A stretch of DNA of 64,000 nt, taken from Bacillota bacterium. Lineage in GTDB: Bacteria; Bacillota; Clostridia; Lachnospirales; Cellulosilyticaceae. Positions 16,723 to 25,849 of this stretch are shown piece by piece. A model generated the notes under the pieces. The model was not told the origin of the DNA. It did no database searches and worked only from the letters and a program-made list of their open reading frames with translations. Location of the stretch: the NCBI GenBank assembly GCA_023393125.1, contig JAEWMQ010000005.1:53940-117939 (forward strand), given 5' to 3'. A program made the position numbers and the translations under genes. How positions within the stretch are numbered: position 1 is the first letter of the stretch; every line of letters starts with the position of its first letter.

Positions 16723-18927
16723 ATGAGGTACAGTTGTATCAAGCAATACGATATGACAGATTGTGGGGCGGCATGTCTTGCTACTATCTGTAAGGAATAT
16801 GGTTTTAAAACATCAATTACTAAGATTCGTGAAGTAGCTGGAACGGATAAGCAGGGAACTAATGCTTATGGGATGGTAAAAGCAGCGGAAAAGCTAGGTT
16901 TTAGTGCCAAAGGCGTTAAATGCAGTGAAGAAGATTTCTTTAGTGAATTCCCATTACCAGCTATAGCTCATGTAATCATTGATAAAAAGCTTGCTCATTA
17001 TGTGGTGGTTCATAAGATTACTAAAAAACAGATCATTGTAGCAGATCCAGCTAAAGGTATCGTTAAATATACGCCGAAAGAATTCTTTGAGATTTGGTCT
17101 GGGGTGCTTATTTTACTAGTACCGACCCAAGATTTTAAGACGGGCAAAGAAACAAAAGGCTTATACGATAGATTTTTTCATTTACTTACGCCGCAGAAGG
17201 GTGTACTTATTGAAGTTTTTATTGCATCTATTATTTATACGATATTAGGTATTATTGTCGCTTTTTATATGCAGTTCTTAATTGATGATATTTTGCCTAA
17301 TGGACTTAGTAGTACATTACATATCATTTCCTTAGGTATGGTAGGTCTTTATGTTTTTCAAGTTTTACTTAGTGGTTTTAGGAATCATTTACTCCTTTAT
17401 TTAAGTCAGAAATTAGATATTGCCTTGCTATTAGGCTATTATGAGCATGTTTTAAAGTTACCTCTCAATTTCTTTGGAACTAGGAGGGTTGGAGAGATTA
17501 TTTCTCGTTTCCAAGATGCGTCTCATGTACGTGATGCCATATCAGGAGCAACCATAACCATAATGATTGATACACTAATGGTTGTTTTAGGAGGCGTTAT
17601 TCTATATATGCAAAATGCCACCTTATTCGCAGCGGCATTTATAGTGGTCATCTTCTATGCATTTATTGTCTTGATCTTTAATAAACCTCTTAGAAGAGGC
17701 AATCAAGATGAAATGGAAAATAATGCTCAGCTTACTTCCTATTTAGTAGAATCTTTAAATGGTATACAAACTGTTAAAGCTTTTAATGCAGAGAAGAGAG
17801 TTAATCTTGAGACAGAGAGAAGATTTATTAAGCTATTAAAGAGTGTATTTAGCTTGGTATTCACTACTAATCTTCAAGCCATATTCAAGGGCTTAATAGA
17901 GTATTTAGGAACAGCTATTATTTTATGGATTGGTGGCTGCCAAGTACTTAAAGGCTCAATGTCTATAGGAAATTTAGTTACGTTTAATGCTCTTTTAGCA
18001 TATTTTTTGACTCCAATGAAAAATTTAATTAATCTACAGCCAACCCTTCAAACAGCAACAGTAGCAGCTGAAAGGTTAGGGGAGATTTTAGATTTAGATG
18101 TGGAATGTAGTGAAGACGAGGATAAGAAAATTACACCTAAGAAGTTAGAAGGAGATATTATTTTTAATCATGTGTCTTTTAGATACGGAACAAATCCATT
18201 AGTATTAGAAGATATTACGATGCACATAAAAAAAGGAGAGCGTATTGCGCTTGTAGGGGAAAGTGGCTGTGGTAAGACAACCTTAGCAAAGCTTCTTCTT
18301 AACTTTTATCCTATGGAAGAAGGTGAGATCTTAATAGATGGTCATAATTTGTTAGATATTAATAGGGAAGCCTTAAGAGAACGTATTGCTTATGTACCTC
18401 AGGAAACATTTTTATTTAGTGATACCATTATGAGTAATTTAGCTCTAGGGATGGAACAGGTAGAGATGGAAGCGATTATAGATGCGGCTAAGATGGCAAG
18501 AGCTCATGATTTTATTAGTGAGATGCAATTAAGATATAATACACCACTTGATGAGAATGGCAGTAATTTATCTGGTGGTCAAAGGCAACGCTTGGCCATT
18601 ACTAGGGCTATTCTAAAGAAGCCGGATATTCTTATACTAGATGAGGCTACTAGTAATCTGGATTCCATAACAGAAGCCGCCATTGAGAGTACAATTAATA
18701 ACTTTAGTCAAGGAATGACTACTATTATTATTGCGCATCGTTTAAGTACCATTAAAAGATGTGATTATATTTACGTTATGGAAAAGGGGCATATTGTAGA
18801 AGCAGGGCCTCATCTAGAATTAATGAAACAAGGGGGAAGATATTATCAGCTTTGGCAGCAACAAATTCCTGACTTAGAAGAAACAAGTACGAAGGAAATT
18901 GCTGCTACTAAGGAGGTGCTAGTATAA
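16723..18927 (+). CDS. Peptidase-containing ABC exporter (C39 bacteriocin-processing type)
   Basis: A 734-residue fusion. The N-terminal C39 peptidase has catalytic C14 in YDMTDCGAAC, H92 in HYVVVH and D108 in ADPA. A six-helix ABC membrane domain spans about 160-450. The ATPase has GESGCGKTT near 511, LSGGQRQR and LILDEATSNLD. It cleaves leaders after Gly-Gly and exports the core. That fits the precursor at 14551. An AAAGGATGTGA site at 16704-16714 favours ATG 16723 over GTG 16711. The stop overlaps the HlyD start by one base. Confidence 0.95.
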   Translation: MRYSCIKQYDMTDCGAACLATICKEYGFKTSITKIREVAGTDKQGTNAYGMVKAAEKLGFSAKGVKCSEEDFFSEFPLPAIAHVIIDKKLAHYVVVHKITKKQIIVADPAKGIVKYTPKEFFEIWSGVLILLVPTQDFKTGKETKGLYDRFFHLLTPQKGVLIEVFIASIIYTILGIIVAFYMQFLIDDILPNGLSSTLHIISLGMVGLYVFQVLLSGFRNHLLLYLSQKLDIALLLGYYEHVLKLPLNFFGTRRVGEIISRFQDASHVRDAISGATITIMIDTLMVVLGGVILYMQNATLFAAAFIVVIFYAFIVLIFNKPLRRGNQDEMENNAQLTSYLVESLNGIQTVKAFNAEKRVNLETERRFIKLLKSVFSLVFTTNLQAIFKGLIEYLGTAIILWIGGCQVLKGSMSIGNLVTFNALLAYFLTPMKNLINLQPTLQTATVAAERLGEILDLDVECSEDEDKKITPKKLEGDIIFNHVSFRYGTNPLVLEDITMHIKKGERIALVGESGCGKTTLAKLLLNFYPMEEGEILIDGHNLLDINREALRERIAYVPQETFLFSDTIMSNLALGMEQVEMEAIIDAAKMARAHDFISEMQLRYNTPLDENGSNLSGGQRQRLAITRAILKKPDILILDEATSNLDSITEAAIESTINNFSQGMTTIIIAHRLSTIKRCDYIYVMEKGHIVEAGPHLELMKQGGRYYQLWQQQIPDLEETSTKEIAATKEVLV

Positions 18928-20450
18928 TGCCAACACCTATGCAGAATATAGAAGAAATATCAGATAGTAGAGAAATGTATGAAGCCAAACCTCATTATTT
19001 CGTGCATATCTTCATTTATGGTGCACTAGTTATTGTACTGTGTATTAGTTTATGGCTTTACTTTGGAAAGATAGATATAGTAGCCAAGGGAGAAGGCGTA
19101 GTTAGGCCGAATGAAAATGTGAGTGCACTACGCAATCAAGTAGAGGGTACAATTAAAGATATTAATATAGAAGAAGGAAAGCATGTAAAAAAAGGTGATT
19201 TATTAGTTGAGATCAATCATGAAGATTTAGAAATACAATATACACAAGCTGGAGAAAGCTTAAAGGATGCTCAAAATACTTTAGCTCAACTGATTAAGCT
19301 AAGAGATAGTATAGAGCAAGAACGAAATCTATTTTCTGCTGAAACAGAGCAGGCGTACTATAATAGATATATCAAGTATGAACAAGATTATCTGGCACTC
19401 AAAAATAAGCAGCTTATTGATGGCAAAAATGAAGAAATTGATATCAATGAAGTAGAAATAAATAGGAGAATATATGAGTATAAAATAGAAAATAACAGTA
19501 AAGAAATAAATGAATTAAAGCTCTTTGAACAATCTGTGCAGCAGGAGAAAAATTATTTTCAAGATAAGGGAAGTAAATATGCTTTACAGCTTAGTAATTT
19601 ATTAGCGGAATTTGAGGCATTAGATGGCGAAATCCAGAAGAAAAAAATTGAGTATGATTTAAATTCTGAATTAGAGAAGAACGGCCTTGTAGCTATTCAA
19701 GAGCTAAAAGACTCTGAGATGGCTTTAAAAGAGATATCCAATGCGAGAGAAGAAAAGAAGATAAGTGCATTGCAAGAGGCCAAGGATAAGAGGGAACAGC
19801 TGCAATTTGACCTGCAATTAAATCAGGAAGAAATGAGTAAGTTGGTTATAGACCAGGGCCTAAGAACTGGTCAAGAAACCCAAAGAGAATTAAGTATAAA
19901 GCAATATAAGACAGATATACTAGTGGATTTATATAATCAGATTGAAACGCTAGAAAGTAAGGAAAAGGAACAGAGTAAGGAACTAGAAAGTATCAAGTTA
20001 GCTATAGCAAATTGTATGATTATCGCACCAATGGATGGCAAAATTAGTATCACAAATGAAATGTCTAAGGGTGATTTTATTGTTGCTAATACAGATATTT
20101 GTACCATTATCCCAGATCAAGGTACTTTATATAAGGTACTTGTGTTAATGCCTAATAGTGAGATTGCGAATATTAAAGTAGGCGATAAAATTCAATATAG
20201 ATTTGATGCATTGCCTTATAAAGAATATGGGAAGATGACAGGAACTATTACCAATATTTCTGTAGATGCTGTAGTTCAAAATGGAAGCAGTGGTTACTAC
20301 ATAGAAGGAACTTTAGATGATAATATAGTCTATGGTTATAATGGCAAGGAGACTGAAATAAAGGTGGGAATGACCTGCCAAGCCAATGTCGTTTTGGAAC
20401 AAAAAAGAATACTTTATTTACTGTTGGAGAAGATCAATTTAATAGATTAG
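18927..20450 (+). CDS. HlyD-family periplasmic/membrane adaptor of the peptide exporter
   Basis: A 507-residue protein with one membrane helix near residues 25-47. A biotinyl-lipoyl-like half-motif follows (VRPNENVSALRNQVEGTI). A long coiled coil covers about 90-350, then a second lipoyl half (MIIAPMDGKISI) and a beta-barrel domain. It couples to the ABC exporter upstream; the genes overlap by one base (TAATG). AAGGAGG precedes the start. A terminator follows, so precursor, maturase, exporter and adaptor form one block. Confidence 0.9.
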   Translation: MPTPMQNIEEISDSREMYEAKPHYFVHIFIYGALVIVLCISLWLYFGKIDIVAKGEGVVRPNENVSALRNQVEGTIKDINIEEGKHVKKGDLLVEINHEDLEIQYTQAGESLKDAQNTLAQLIKLRDSIEQERNLFSAETEQAYYNRYIKYEQDYLALKNKQLIDGKNEEIDINEVEINRRIYEYKIENNSKEINELKLFEQSVQQEKNYFQDKGSKYALQLSNLLAEFEALDGEIQKKKIEYDLNSELEKNGLVAIQELKDSEMALKEISNAREEKKISALQEAKDKREQLQFDLQLNQEEMSKLVIDQGLRTGQETQRELSIKQYKTDILVDLYNQIETLESKEKEQSKELESIKLAIANCMIIAPMDGKISITNEMSKGDFIVANTDICTIIPDQGTLYKVLVLMPNSEIANIKVGDKIQYRFDALPYKEYGKMTGTITNISVDAVVQNGSSGYYIEGTLDDNIVYGYNGKETEIKVGMTCQANVVLEQKRILYLLLEKINLID

Positions 20451-20783
20451 TTGATACACCCAATCTGTTATTGGTGGAGTAGAAACTATTTTGTTTGTCA
20501 TGAGCTATTTGTCGTTTATCTATGGCTGAGTTTATTGTAGTCATAAAATAATGAGAGAGTAGATAGAGTAGCAAAAAAATCTAAAAAGGAGACTCAAAGA
20601 TAGAAATCTTGAGTCTCCTTTTTAGGTAAGAGAAGAAAGGGATAGTTACCTATAATAGTGGTCAAATCTAGAAAAACTTAACTTGGAAAAAATAGGTGCT
20701 CTTTTAAAAACGAATTAATTTTAAATTCTGAAAATAATATGTTAGTATGGAGAAGGAGTTTATAAAAGGAAAAGGAGATGTAA
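20451..20783. other. Intergenic region between the exporter operon and the CPBP gene
   Basis: It holds the terminator at 20583-20623 and otherwise A+T-rich DNA. I see no second short GG-leader peptide and no RNA gene here. Confidence 0.5.
20583..20623 (+). terminator. Terminator of the peptide exporter operon
   Basis: A perfect 15-bp stem, AAAAAGGAGACTCAA (20583-20597) with 20609-20623, ending in TTTTT. Confidence 0.92.
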
Positions 20784-21866
20784 ATGGAAGAGAATTTTTT
20801 ATGTGAGGAAGATAGGGGAGCTAGTACAGAAGAATTAATAAGAGAAGAAGAACCAATAAGAGAAGAAGAATCGGTAGTTATTCAAGAAATAACACTAGAA
20901 GACCAACAAGCGTTGAGAAAGCTTATGAAGTACAGTATTGAATGGGATGCAAAAAAAATAGGTAGAGCCATGCTTAGTAATCTTGCAATCAGCGTTGTGT
21001 TTGTATGGATAGCAATGCTGATAATAGGGATGGTTCTTAGAGATCCTAGTAGAATATTAAGTGAACAGGGACATTATACCACTAGTATAATTATGGCATT
21101 TAATACACTCCTAACAATGCTTGTTGCTAATACGTTACCTTTTATGAGATGTGCAAAGCAAATCCAGGTGAACTCAAAGGCTTTATTTAAAAAAGTAACC
21201 ATAACTAAACGAGAGATGATGATAGGGTTCTTTGCTGCATTAGGTTTAAATGCAATTGGAACTACCATTTATTTAGCCTTAGATTGGGGCTTAGGTTATT
21301 TTAATAGAAGCCTTAAAATAAATGAGATATTTTCTTTTGATAGACTAGGAATAGACACTATTATCTGGGGAATTTGTGTGATTATTATCGCACCTATTAC
21401 AGAAGAATATGTTTTTCGTGGTGTATTATTAAGTGGACTAAAACGCTATGGGGAACGTTTTGCCATTATCACAACAAGTATATTATTTGGTTTAATTCAT
21501 GGCAATTTATATCAAGGGATAAGTGTCACTTTATTTGCCATGGTATTAGCTTATATAACTATAAAGAAGGAATCTATTTTACCAGCAATAGGTCTGCATA
21601 TAGCTAATAACTTGTTTTCTGTAGTAATGAGTATACTTATTACTAATACAAGAGAAGTAGGAGAAGTTATTAATGGTATATCATGGATTGCTTTATGCAT
21701 TGTTGGTATTATAATCTTAATTAAGAAGAGAACAGTATATGGTACTATAACTAATAATGAGAAGTATAAAGGATTAAGGCTAAAAGCTATGTGCAAGTCT
21801 GTTTGTTTATGGCTAATAGTATTATTGTATCTTTATACCATAGCCACTACAATTATACCTATATGA
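20784..21866 (+). CDS. CPBP-family intramembrane glutamic endopeptidase (CAAX/Abi)
   Basis: A 360-residue membrane protein. An acidic N-terminal tail carries a short repeat (IREEEPIREEESV). About eight hydrophobic segments follow. The CPBP motifs are ITEEYVFRG near residue 205 (EExxxR), HGNLYQG and HIANNL, which supply the Glu/His/Asn catalytic set. CPBP proteins include prenyl-protein proteases and bacteriocin self-immunity proteins. Its place just after the peptide export operon makes an immunity or maturation role possible, but the terminator at 20583 shows it is transcribed separately. AAAAGGAGATG precedes the start. Confidence 0.85.
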   Translation: MEENFLCEEDRGASTEELIREEEPIREEESVVIQEITLEDQQALRKLMKYSIEWDAKKIGRAMLSNLAISVVFVWIAMLIIGMVLRDPSRILSEQGHYTTSIIMAFNTLLTMLVANTLPFMRCAKQIQVNSKALFKKVTITKREMMIGFFAALGLNAIGTTIYLALDWGLGYFNRSLKINEIFSFDRLGIDTIIWGICVIIIAPITEEYVFRGVLLSGLKRYGERFAIITTSILFGLIHGNLYQGISVTLFAMVLAYITIKKESILPAIGLHIANNLFSVVMSILITNTREVGEVINGISWIALCIVGIIILIKKRTVYGTITNNEKYKGLRLKAMCKSVCLWLIVLLYLYTIATTIIPI

Positions 21867-21894
21867 CAAGTCATGTAAGCAGGGGGAGTAAAGT

Positions 21895-21999
21895 GTGAAA
21901 TTTATTTTAGAGCAGTCAGATGAGTGGTCTGATGTAGAAATCAGAGTAAGACTAGCCCATTTATGCACCTCACTTGTAAAGGGCACACAGAACTCATAA
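21895..21999 (+). pseudogene. 34-codon remnant resembling the start of a LytTR-type regulator
   Basis: GTG 21895 follows AGGGGGAG and reads KFILEQSDEWSDVEIRVRLA before a TAA at 21997. The opening (K-F-I-L-E-Q ... V-E-I-R-V-R) resembles the N-termini of small LytTR regulators of Firmicutes, but the DNA-binding domain is missing. It could also be a genuine small gene. The resemblance is from memory and weak. Confidence 0.3.
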
Positions 22000-22044
22000 A
22001 ATCTTCTATACTGTTAACAAATAAAGAAGTGGGGAGAGATTAAT

Positions 22045-23382
22045 ATGATAGCAGTAATGATTTTATTAGGGGTAATAGGTGTGGAAGTTGTTTTGGGGAT
22101 TTTAAGTATTAAGGAAAAGTCACCACTTTATACCCTGAAGGCTAATGTAAGACTTGCGGAATTTTTATTATTTATTCTTTTGGTATTCACACCACTCATT
22201 AAATGGAATTTTAGATGGTATGGCCTAGGTTTTATCTTCTTCATCCAAGCTATAATTGCTGTATGTAGGGTATTAAAAAGTAAAAAGTTACCAACTATTA
22301 CAATAGGGAAAACAATAGCGAAGATCATGCTAAAAAGTATTTTATTAATAATAATGTTGATACCGGCTTTAGTATTTCCACAAGATAGTGAGATAGCACC
22401 TACAGGGGACTATGGAGTGAAAACAGTAACTTATACATGGACAGATGAGAGCAGGGATGAAGCCTTTACTACAGAAGCAGATTATAGAAACATTACCGTT
22501 CAGTTTTGGTATCCTACTAAGAGAAAAGGTAGTGAAGAAAAAGCAGAAGGTAAATTCCCGTTGGTTATTTTTTCTCATGGCGCCTTTGGCATAAGGGCTA
22601 GTAATACTTCTACTTATACAGAGTTAGCAAGTCATGGTTATGTGGTAGCTAGCATTGACCATACGTATCATGCATTTTTCACTAAGCAAACAGATGGTAA
22701 GGTGGTTTTATTTAATCAAGGGTTTATGAAAGAAGTCAATAGCCTTCTTATAGATGAGGCAGGGCAGATGACACAGCAGAAATATAATACAATTCAAAGT
22801 TGGCTTAAGCTTCGCACAGATGATATGATTTTTTGCTTAAATCAAATTAAAAGTTTAGCCGAGTTACCAAGTGACAAGGATGAAGTCTTTAATATGATAG
22901 ACATAGATAACATAGGTCTTATGGGACATTCTCTAGGTGGTGCTACAGCAGCAACTTTAGGCCGTCAGGTAGAAGGAATTAAAGCAGTAGCAGTTATAGA
23001 TGGAACAATGCTAGGAGAAGAAATTGGTCTTAAAGATGGTAAGGAGCAAGTGACTACTGAGCCTTATCCAGTACCCATTTTAAACTTTTATAATGGGGAT
23101 TCTTATGAAGCAATTAAGGAGATAAAAGATATCTACCCTAATACGATTGCTTCTGCTAGTCAAAAGAATGCGTATCAAATAGCTATAATGAACGCAGGAC
23201 ATATGAATTTTACGGATTTACCTATGGTAAGCCCTATGCTGGCTAAAGCTTTAGGGACGGGAAGTGTTAATCCTAAGGCTTGTATGAAATATGTGAATCA
23301 AACTATCCTTGAATTTTTTGATGGCTACTTAAAAGGTCAATCAGTGAATTTATCTAAGGAAGAGGTTATTACTATTAAATAG
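22045..23382 (+). CDS. Alpha/beta hydrolase, PAF-acetylhydrolase-like, membrane-anchored
   Basis: A 445-residue protein. Three or four hydrophobic segments fill residues 1-115. An extracytoplasmic alpha/beta-hydrolase domain follows. FSHGAFG gives the oxyanion region; GHSLGGATA near 294 carries the nucleophilic serine, and GHMNFTDL near the end the histidine. The layout matches the platelet-activating-factor acetylhydrolase/dienelactone-hydrolase-like esterases. The substrate is unknown. GTGGGGAGAG lies before ATG 22045. The gene ends at a terminator shared with the opposing gene. Confidence 0.82.
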   Translation: MIAVMILLGVIGVEVVLGILSIKEKSPLYTLKANVRLAEFLLFILLVFTPLIKWNFRWYGLGFIFFIQAIIAVCRVLKSKKLPTITIGKTIAKIMLKSILLIIMLIPALVFPQDSEIAPTGDYGVKTVTYTWTDESRDEAFTTEADYRNITVQFWYPTKRKGSEEKAEGKFPLVIFSHGAFGIRASNTSTYTELASHGYVVASIDHTYHAFFTKQTDGKVVLFNQGFMKEVNSLLIDEAGQMTQQKYNTIQSWLKLRTDDMIFCLNQIKSLAELPSDKDEVFNMIDIDNIGLMGHSLGGATAATLGRQVEGIKAVAVIDGTMLGEEIGLKDGKEQVTTEPYPVPILNFYNGDSYEAIKEIKDIYPNTIASASQKNAYQIAIMNAGHMNFTDLPMVSPMLAKALGTGSVNPKACMKYVNQTILEFFDGYLKGQSVNLSKEEVITIK

Positions 23383-23583
23383 AAGATGAATAGTTTTCTC
23401 TTGTTTTTATAAAAAATAGTATGAATACCACCTATTTAATTGGTGAAAAATAAAAAAATATAAATAATTTTCATTCAATCTGTCTTTCTTCAAAAAACTA
23501 TCACATTCATGTGATACAATAAAAGTGTTCAAAAAATATACATTTATACACTTTATCATTTGCTCCTAAAATCACTGGGGCAT

Positions 23584-23637
23584 ATAAAAGGGGTATTAAA
23601 AAGGAAAGCAAGCAATCCTTTTTAATACCCCTTTTAT
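23584..23637. terminator. Bidirectional terminator between convergent genes
   Basis: A perfect 22-bp stem (23584-23605 with 23616-23637) with A-run and T-run sides, serving the hydrolase on + and the membrane protein on -. Confidence 0.92.
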
Positions 23638-23646
23638 TATGAATGA

Positions 23647-24375
23647 TTATCCGAGTAGCAAAGACAAATATTGTATACCAAAGCTTAATACAATTATAAG
23701 GCCACAAATTAATTCGACTAATCTAAAACGTTGCCCTTGTGCTTTAGAAATAGGTTTAAAGAACAAGATCCATACACCAAAGCCCATACTAAAGATATCA
23801 TTAAGAGGAATAGATAATTGATATTTAAAGAAGAAAAATATAATAAGTGCTACGAAAAAAGTAAGGGCGAATATAGTAGGATGATTATAATCTAACTTAT
23901 ATTGGCTCTCCTTAATAGAGGCTTGTGGGGCATTTACAATCAATAGGTTTTTAATATCTTCCAAATTTTCAAAGCCACATAAGCGAATAGTTTGAGCATC
24001 TGTTCGAACATCAATGTAAGCGATGTTATTAGTCGCTTCTTTTTTTATGTATAGCTTTTGAATGTGTTTAAAATAGAGAGGAGATTCTGTTTTCTTACCT
24101 GTTCTTTGAAGAAAGTCAGGGCCTATGGTAAGCGTATTTTCTTTAACTTTCTTTAGCATCACTTTGCTAATGATTATGATTTCCAGCTCAGCAAGAAGGG
24201 TAATGACTGTAAAGATGACAATCCATAAAGAGATATCTTGAATATCACCATCAGTAAAGAATATTAGAGTTGCCATAAGCAAGATACCAATGGGTATAAA
24301 GATAAACATACATAAATAAGTACGCTTAGTTTTTTTGATAAATGCTTCTGATATAGCATAGACTTGAGAATCCAT
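23647..24375 (-). CDS. Membrane protein with a PH-like central domain, function unknown
   Basis: A 242-residue protein. It has two hydrophobic segments near residues 20-70, a soluble middle of about 100 residues (TIGPDFLQRTGKKTESPLYF; IRLCGFENLEDIKNLL) resembling bacterial PH-like domains, and two more segments near 165-240. On the minus strand GAAAGGAG precedes ATG 24375. It is a lone gene convergent with the hydrolase gene. I do not recognise a specific family. Confidence 0.65.
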   Translation of the reverse strand: MDSQVYAISEAFIKKTKRTYLCMFIFIPIGILLMATLIFFTDGDIQDISLWIVIFTVITLLAELEIIIISKVMLKKVKENTLTIGPDFLQRTGKKTESPLYFKHIQKLYIKKEATNNIAYIDVRTDAQTIRLCGFENLEDIKNLLIVNAPQASIKESQYKLDYNHPTIFALTFFVALIIFFFFKYQLSIPLNDIFSMGFGVWILFFKPISKAQGQRFRLVELICGLIIVLSFGIQYLSLLLG

Positions 24376-24574
24376 GATTAATACTCCTTTCAGTATAAGA
24401 AAATATCAAAGTAGAGCAGTTTTTAAAATATTATAACACTAATATAAATATTAATTTGACAGTTAATAAAATTATTATATTTAAGTAACGATATAATTAA
24501 TTAAATGTTATATAATATTTAGATAATGTATTAGTAAGGATATAGATAGAGTGATGTTTAGGGAGAGATGAGAA

Positions 24575-25753
24575 ATGAATCCAATATTAACATTAAGTGA
24601 TTTAGAACTTTTAATAGTCGCTTATTTAAGAAAACAACTTTACCCTATTACTGTTAATAGGCTTATAGAAGATATGGATAGGGATAAAGAAGTAATTATT
24701 AATGCTATTTTAAATTTAAAAGTTAACAATTATATTAAGCAAACTGATGTAAGTATAGAACAAAATATATTTTGGAATAGTGAAGAGGCTTGTTATGAAA
24801 CAAATGCTATAAAAAGAGAAGAAATAGATGAGATTTTAGAGTATCAAATAAGAAAACATACAGTGACAATTAAGGGTAATTACATCTGGTATGTGACTTA
24901 TGGGGCTGATTTACTTTATGAAAAGTTTTTACATTATATTAAAGGTGGGATTTGTCAGTTTAATCATAAGGAGTATTATGGATGTACGGACCAAACAGAG
25001 CCTTTAGCAAGCCGGATTATTGTTATTCCTTATGAGGCGTATGTAGGCAATAGTAGTCCAAGCTGGAACTATAAAGGGGTAATGTTTCTAGACACTGATA
25101 GGCATGGAGAAACATTAGGCAGAATGTACCTAGTAACAGCTCAGCAATATGAAGAAATACGAGATCAAGAAGGCAGAAGCAGCCTATGGTATGACAAAGA
25201 AGTAGAATTAGGTGAGCATTTAGGAATCCCTATTAAAACCGTTACAAGTAAAGAGCGGAAGATAGTAAGTGTTGCTTCTTCTAAATATCAAGGAGTAGTA
25301 GAAGCGGGTATCAAAGAAGCTTATCCGAAAAAAAATGAAGAAGAGATAGCTGCTTACTTAGAAAGGACCTTTGCTTATCAAGTAGAAATTAATCATTCGG
25401 ATGAAACTTTAAAGGCTAGGTGGGAAGAAGCTATAGCCCAAGCTAAAAAGCTAAGTAAGGAGGAGCGAACCCAGCTTTTAACACAGACACCTAAGAAACC
25501 TAAGAGAATTATTACGACTACCACCTGTCTAGAATACAGCCCTGTTGTTATAGCTCAAAGGCTTGCTTTAGCAGAAGGTAAGTGTGAAAAATGCGGCAAG
25601 GAAGCCCCTTTTATAAGTGCCATAGATGGCATGCCTTACTTAGAAGTACATCATATAAAGCCTATAAAAGATGGGGGAGAAGATACCCTAGAAAATACCA
25701 CAGCGCTGTGCCCCAACTGCCATAGAGAAGTCCACTTGGGAAAGAAAATTTAA
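24575..25753 (+). CDS. Winged-helix / GGCT-like / HNH nuclease fusion protein
   Basis: A 392-residue protein. Residues 1-60 look like a winged helix. Residues about 100-280 resemble clostridial gamma-glutamylcyclotransferase-like proteins (often misnamed histone deacetylase): YGADLLYEKFLHYIKGG, then GVMFLDTDRHGETLGRMYLV, with YGAD where YGSN is usual. The C-terminus is an HNH domain: CEKC at 337-340, HHIKP at 359, LENTTALCPNCH with C379, C382 and H383. The HNH part predicts metal-dependent DNA cleavage. The fusion is unusual and its role unknown. No methylase is adjacent. GGGAGAGATGAG precedes ATG 24575. Confidence 0.75.
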   Translation: MNPILTLSDLELLIVAYLRKQLYPITVNRLIEDMDRDKEVIINAILNLKVNNYIKQTDVSIEQNIFWNSEEACYETNAIKREEIDEILEYQIRKHTVTIKGNYIWYVTYGADLLYEKFLHYIKGGICQFNHKEYYGCTDQTEPLASRIIVIPYEAYVGNSSPSWNYKGVMFLDTDRHGETLGRMYLVTAQQYEEIRDQEGRSSLWYDKEVELGEHLGIPIKTVTSKERKIVSVASSKYQGVVEAGIKEAYPKKNEEEIAAYLERTFAYQVEINHSDETLKARWEEAIAQAKKLSKEERTQLLTQTPKKPKRIITTTTCLEYSPVVIAQRLALAEGKCEKCGKEAPFISAIDGMPYLEVHHIKPIKDGGEDTLENTTALCPNCHREVHLGKKI

Positions 25754-25849
25754 GATTAATTTAAGGAAAATGCCGTATACTCAGGAGTAATACATAAAAA
25801 ACTATCATGACATAAATAGATTAATGAATGAGTATAAAGGAGAATAGAG

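Noticed and set aside
23639..23821. Small plus-strand frame antisense to the PH-like membrane gene
   Set aside because: It begins inside the terminator and is antisense to a better supported gene with a ribosome binding site.
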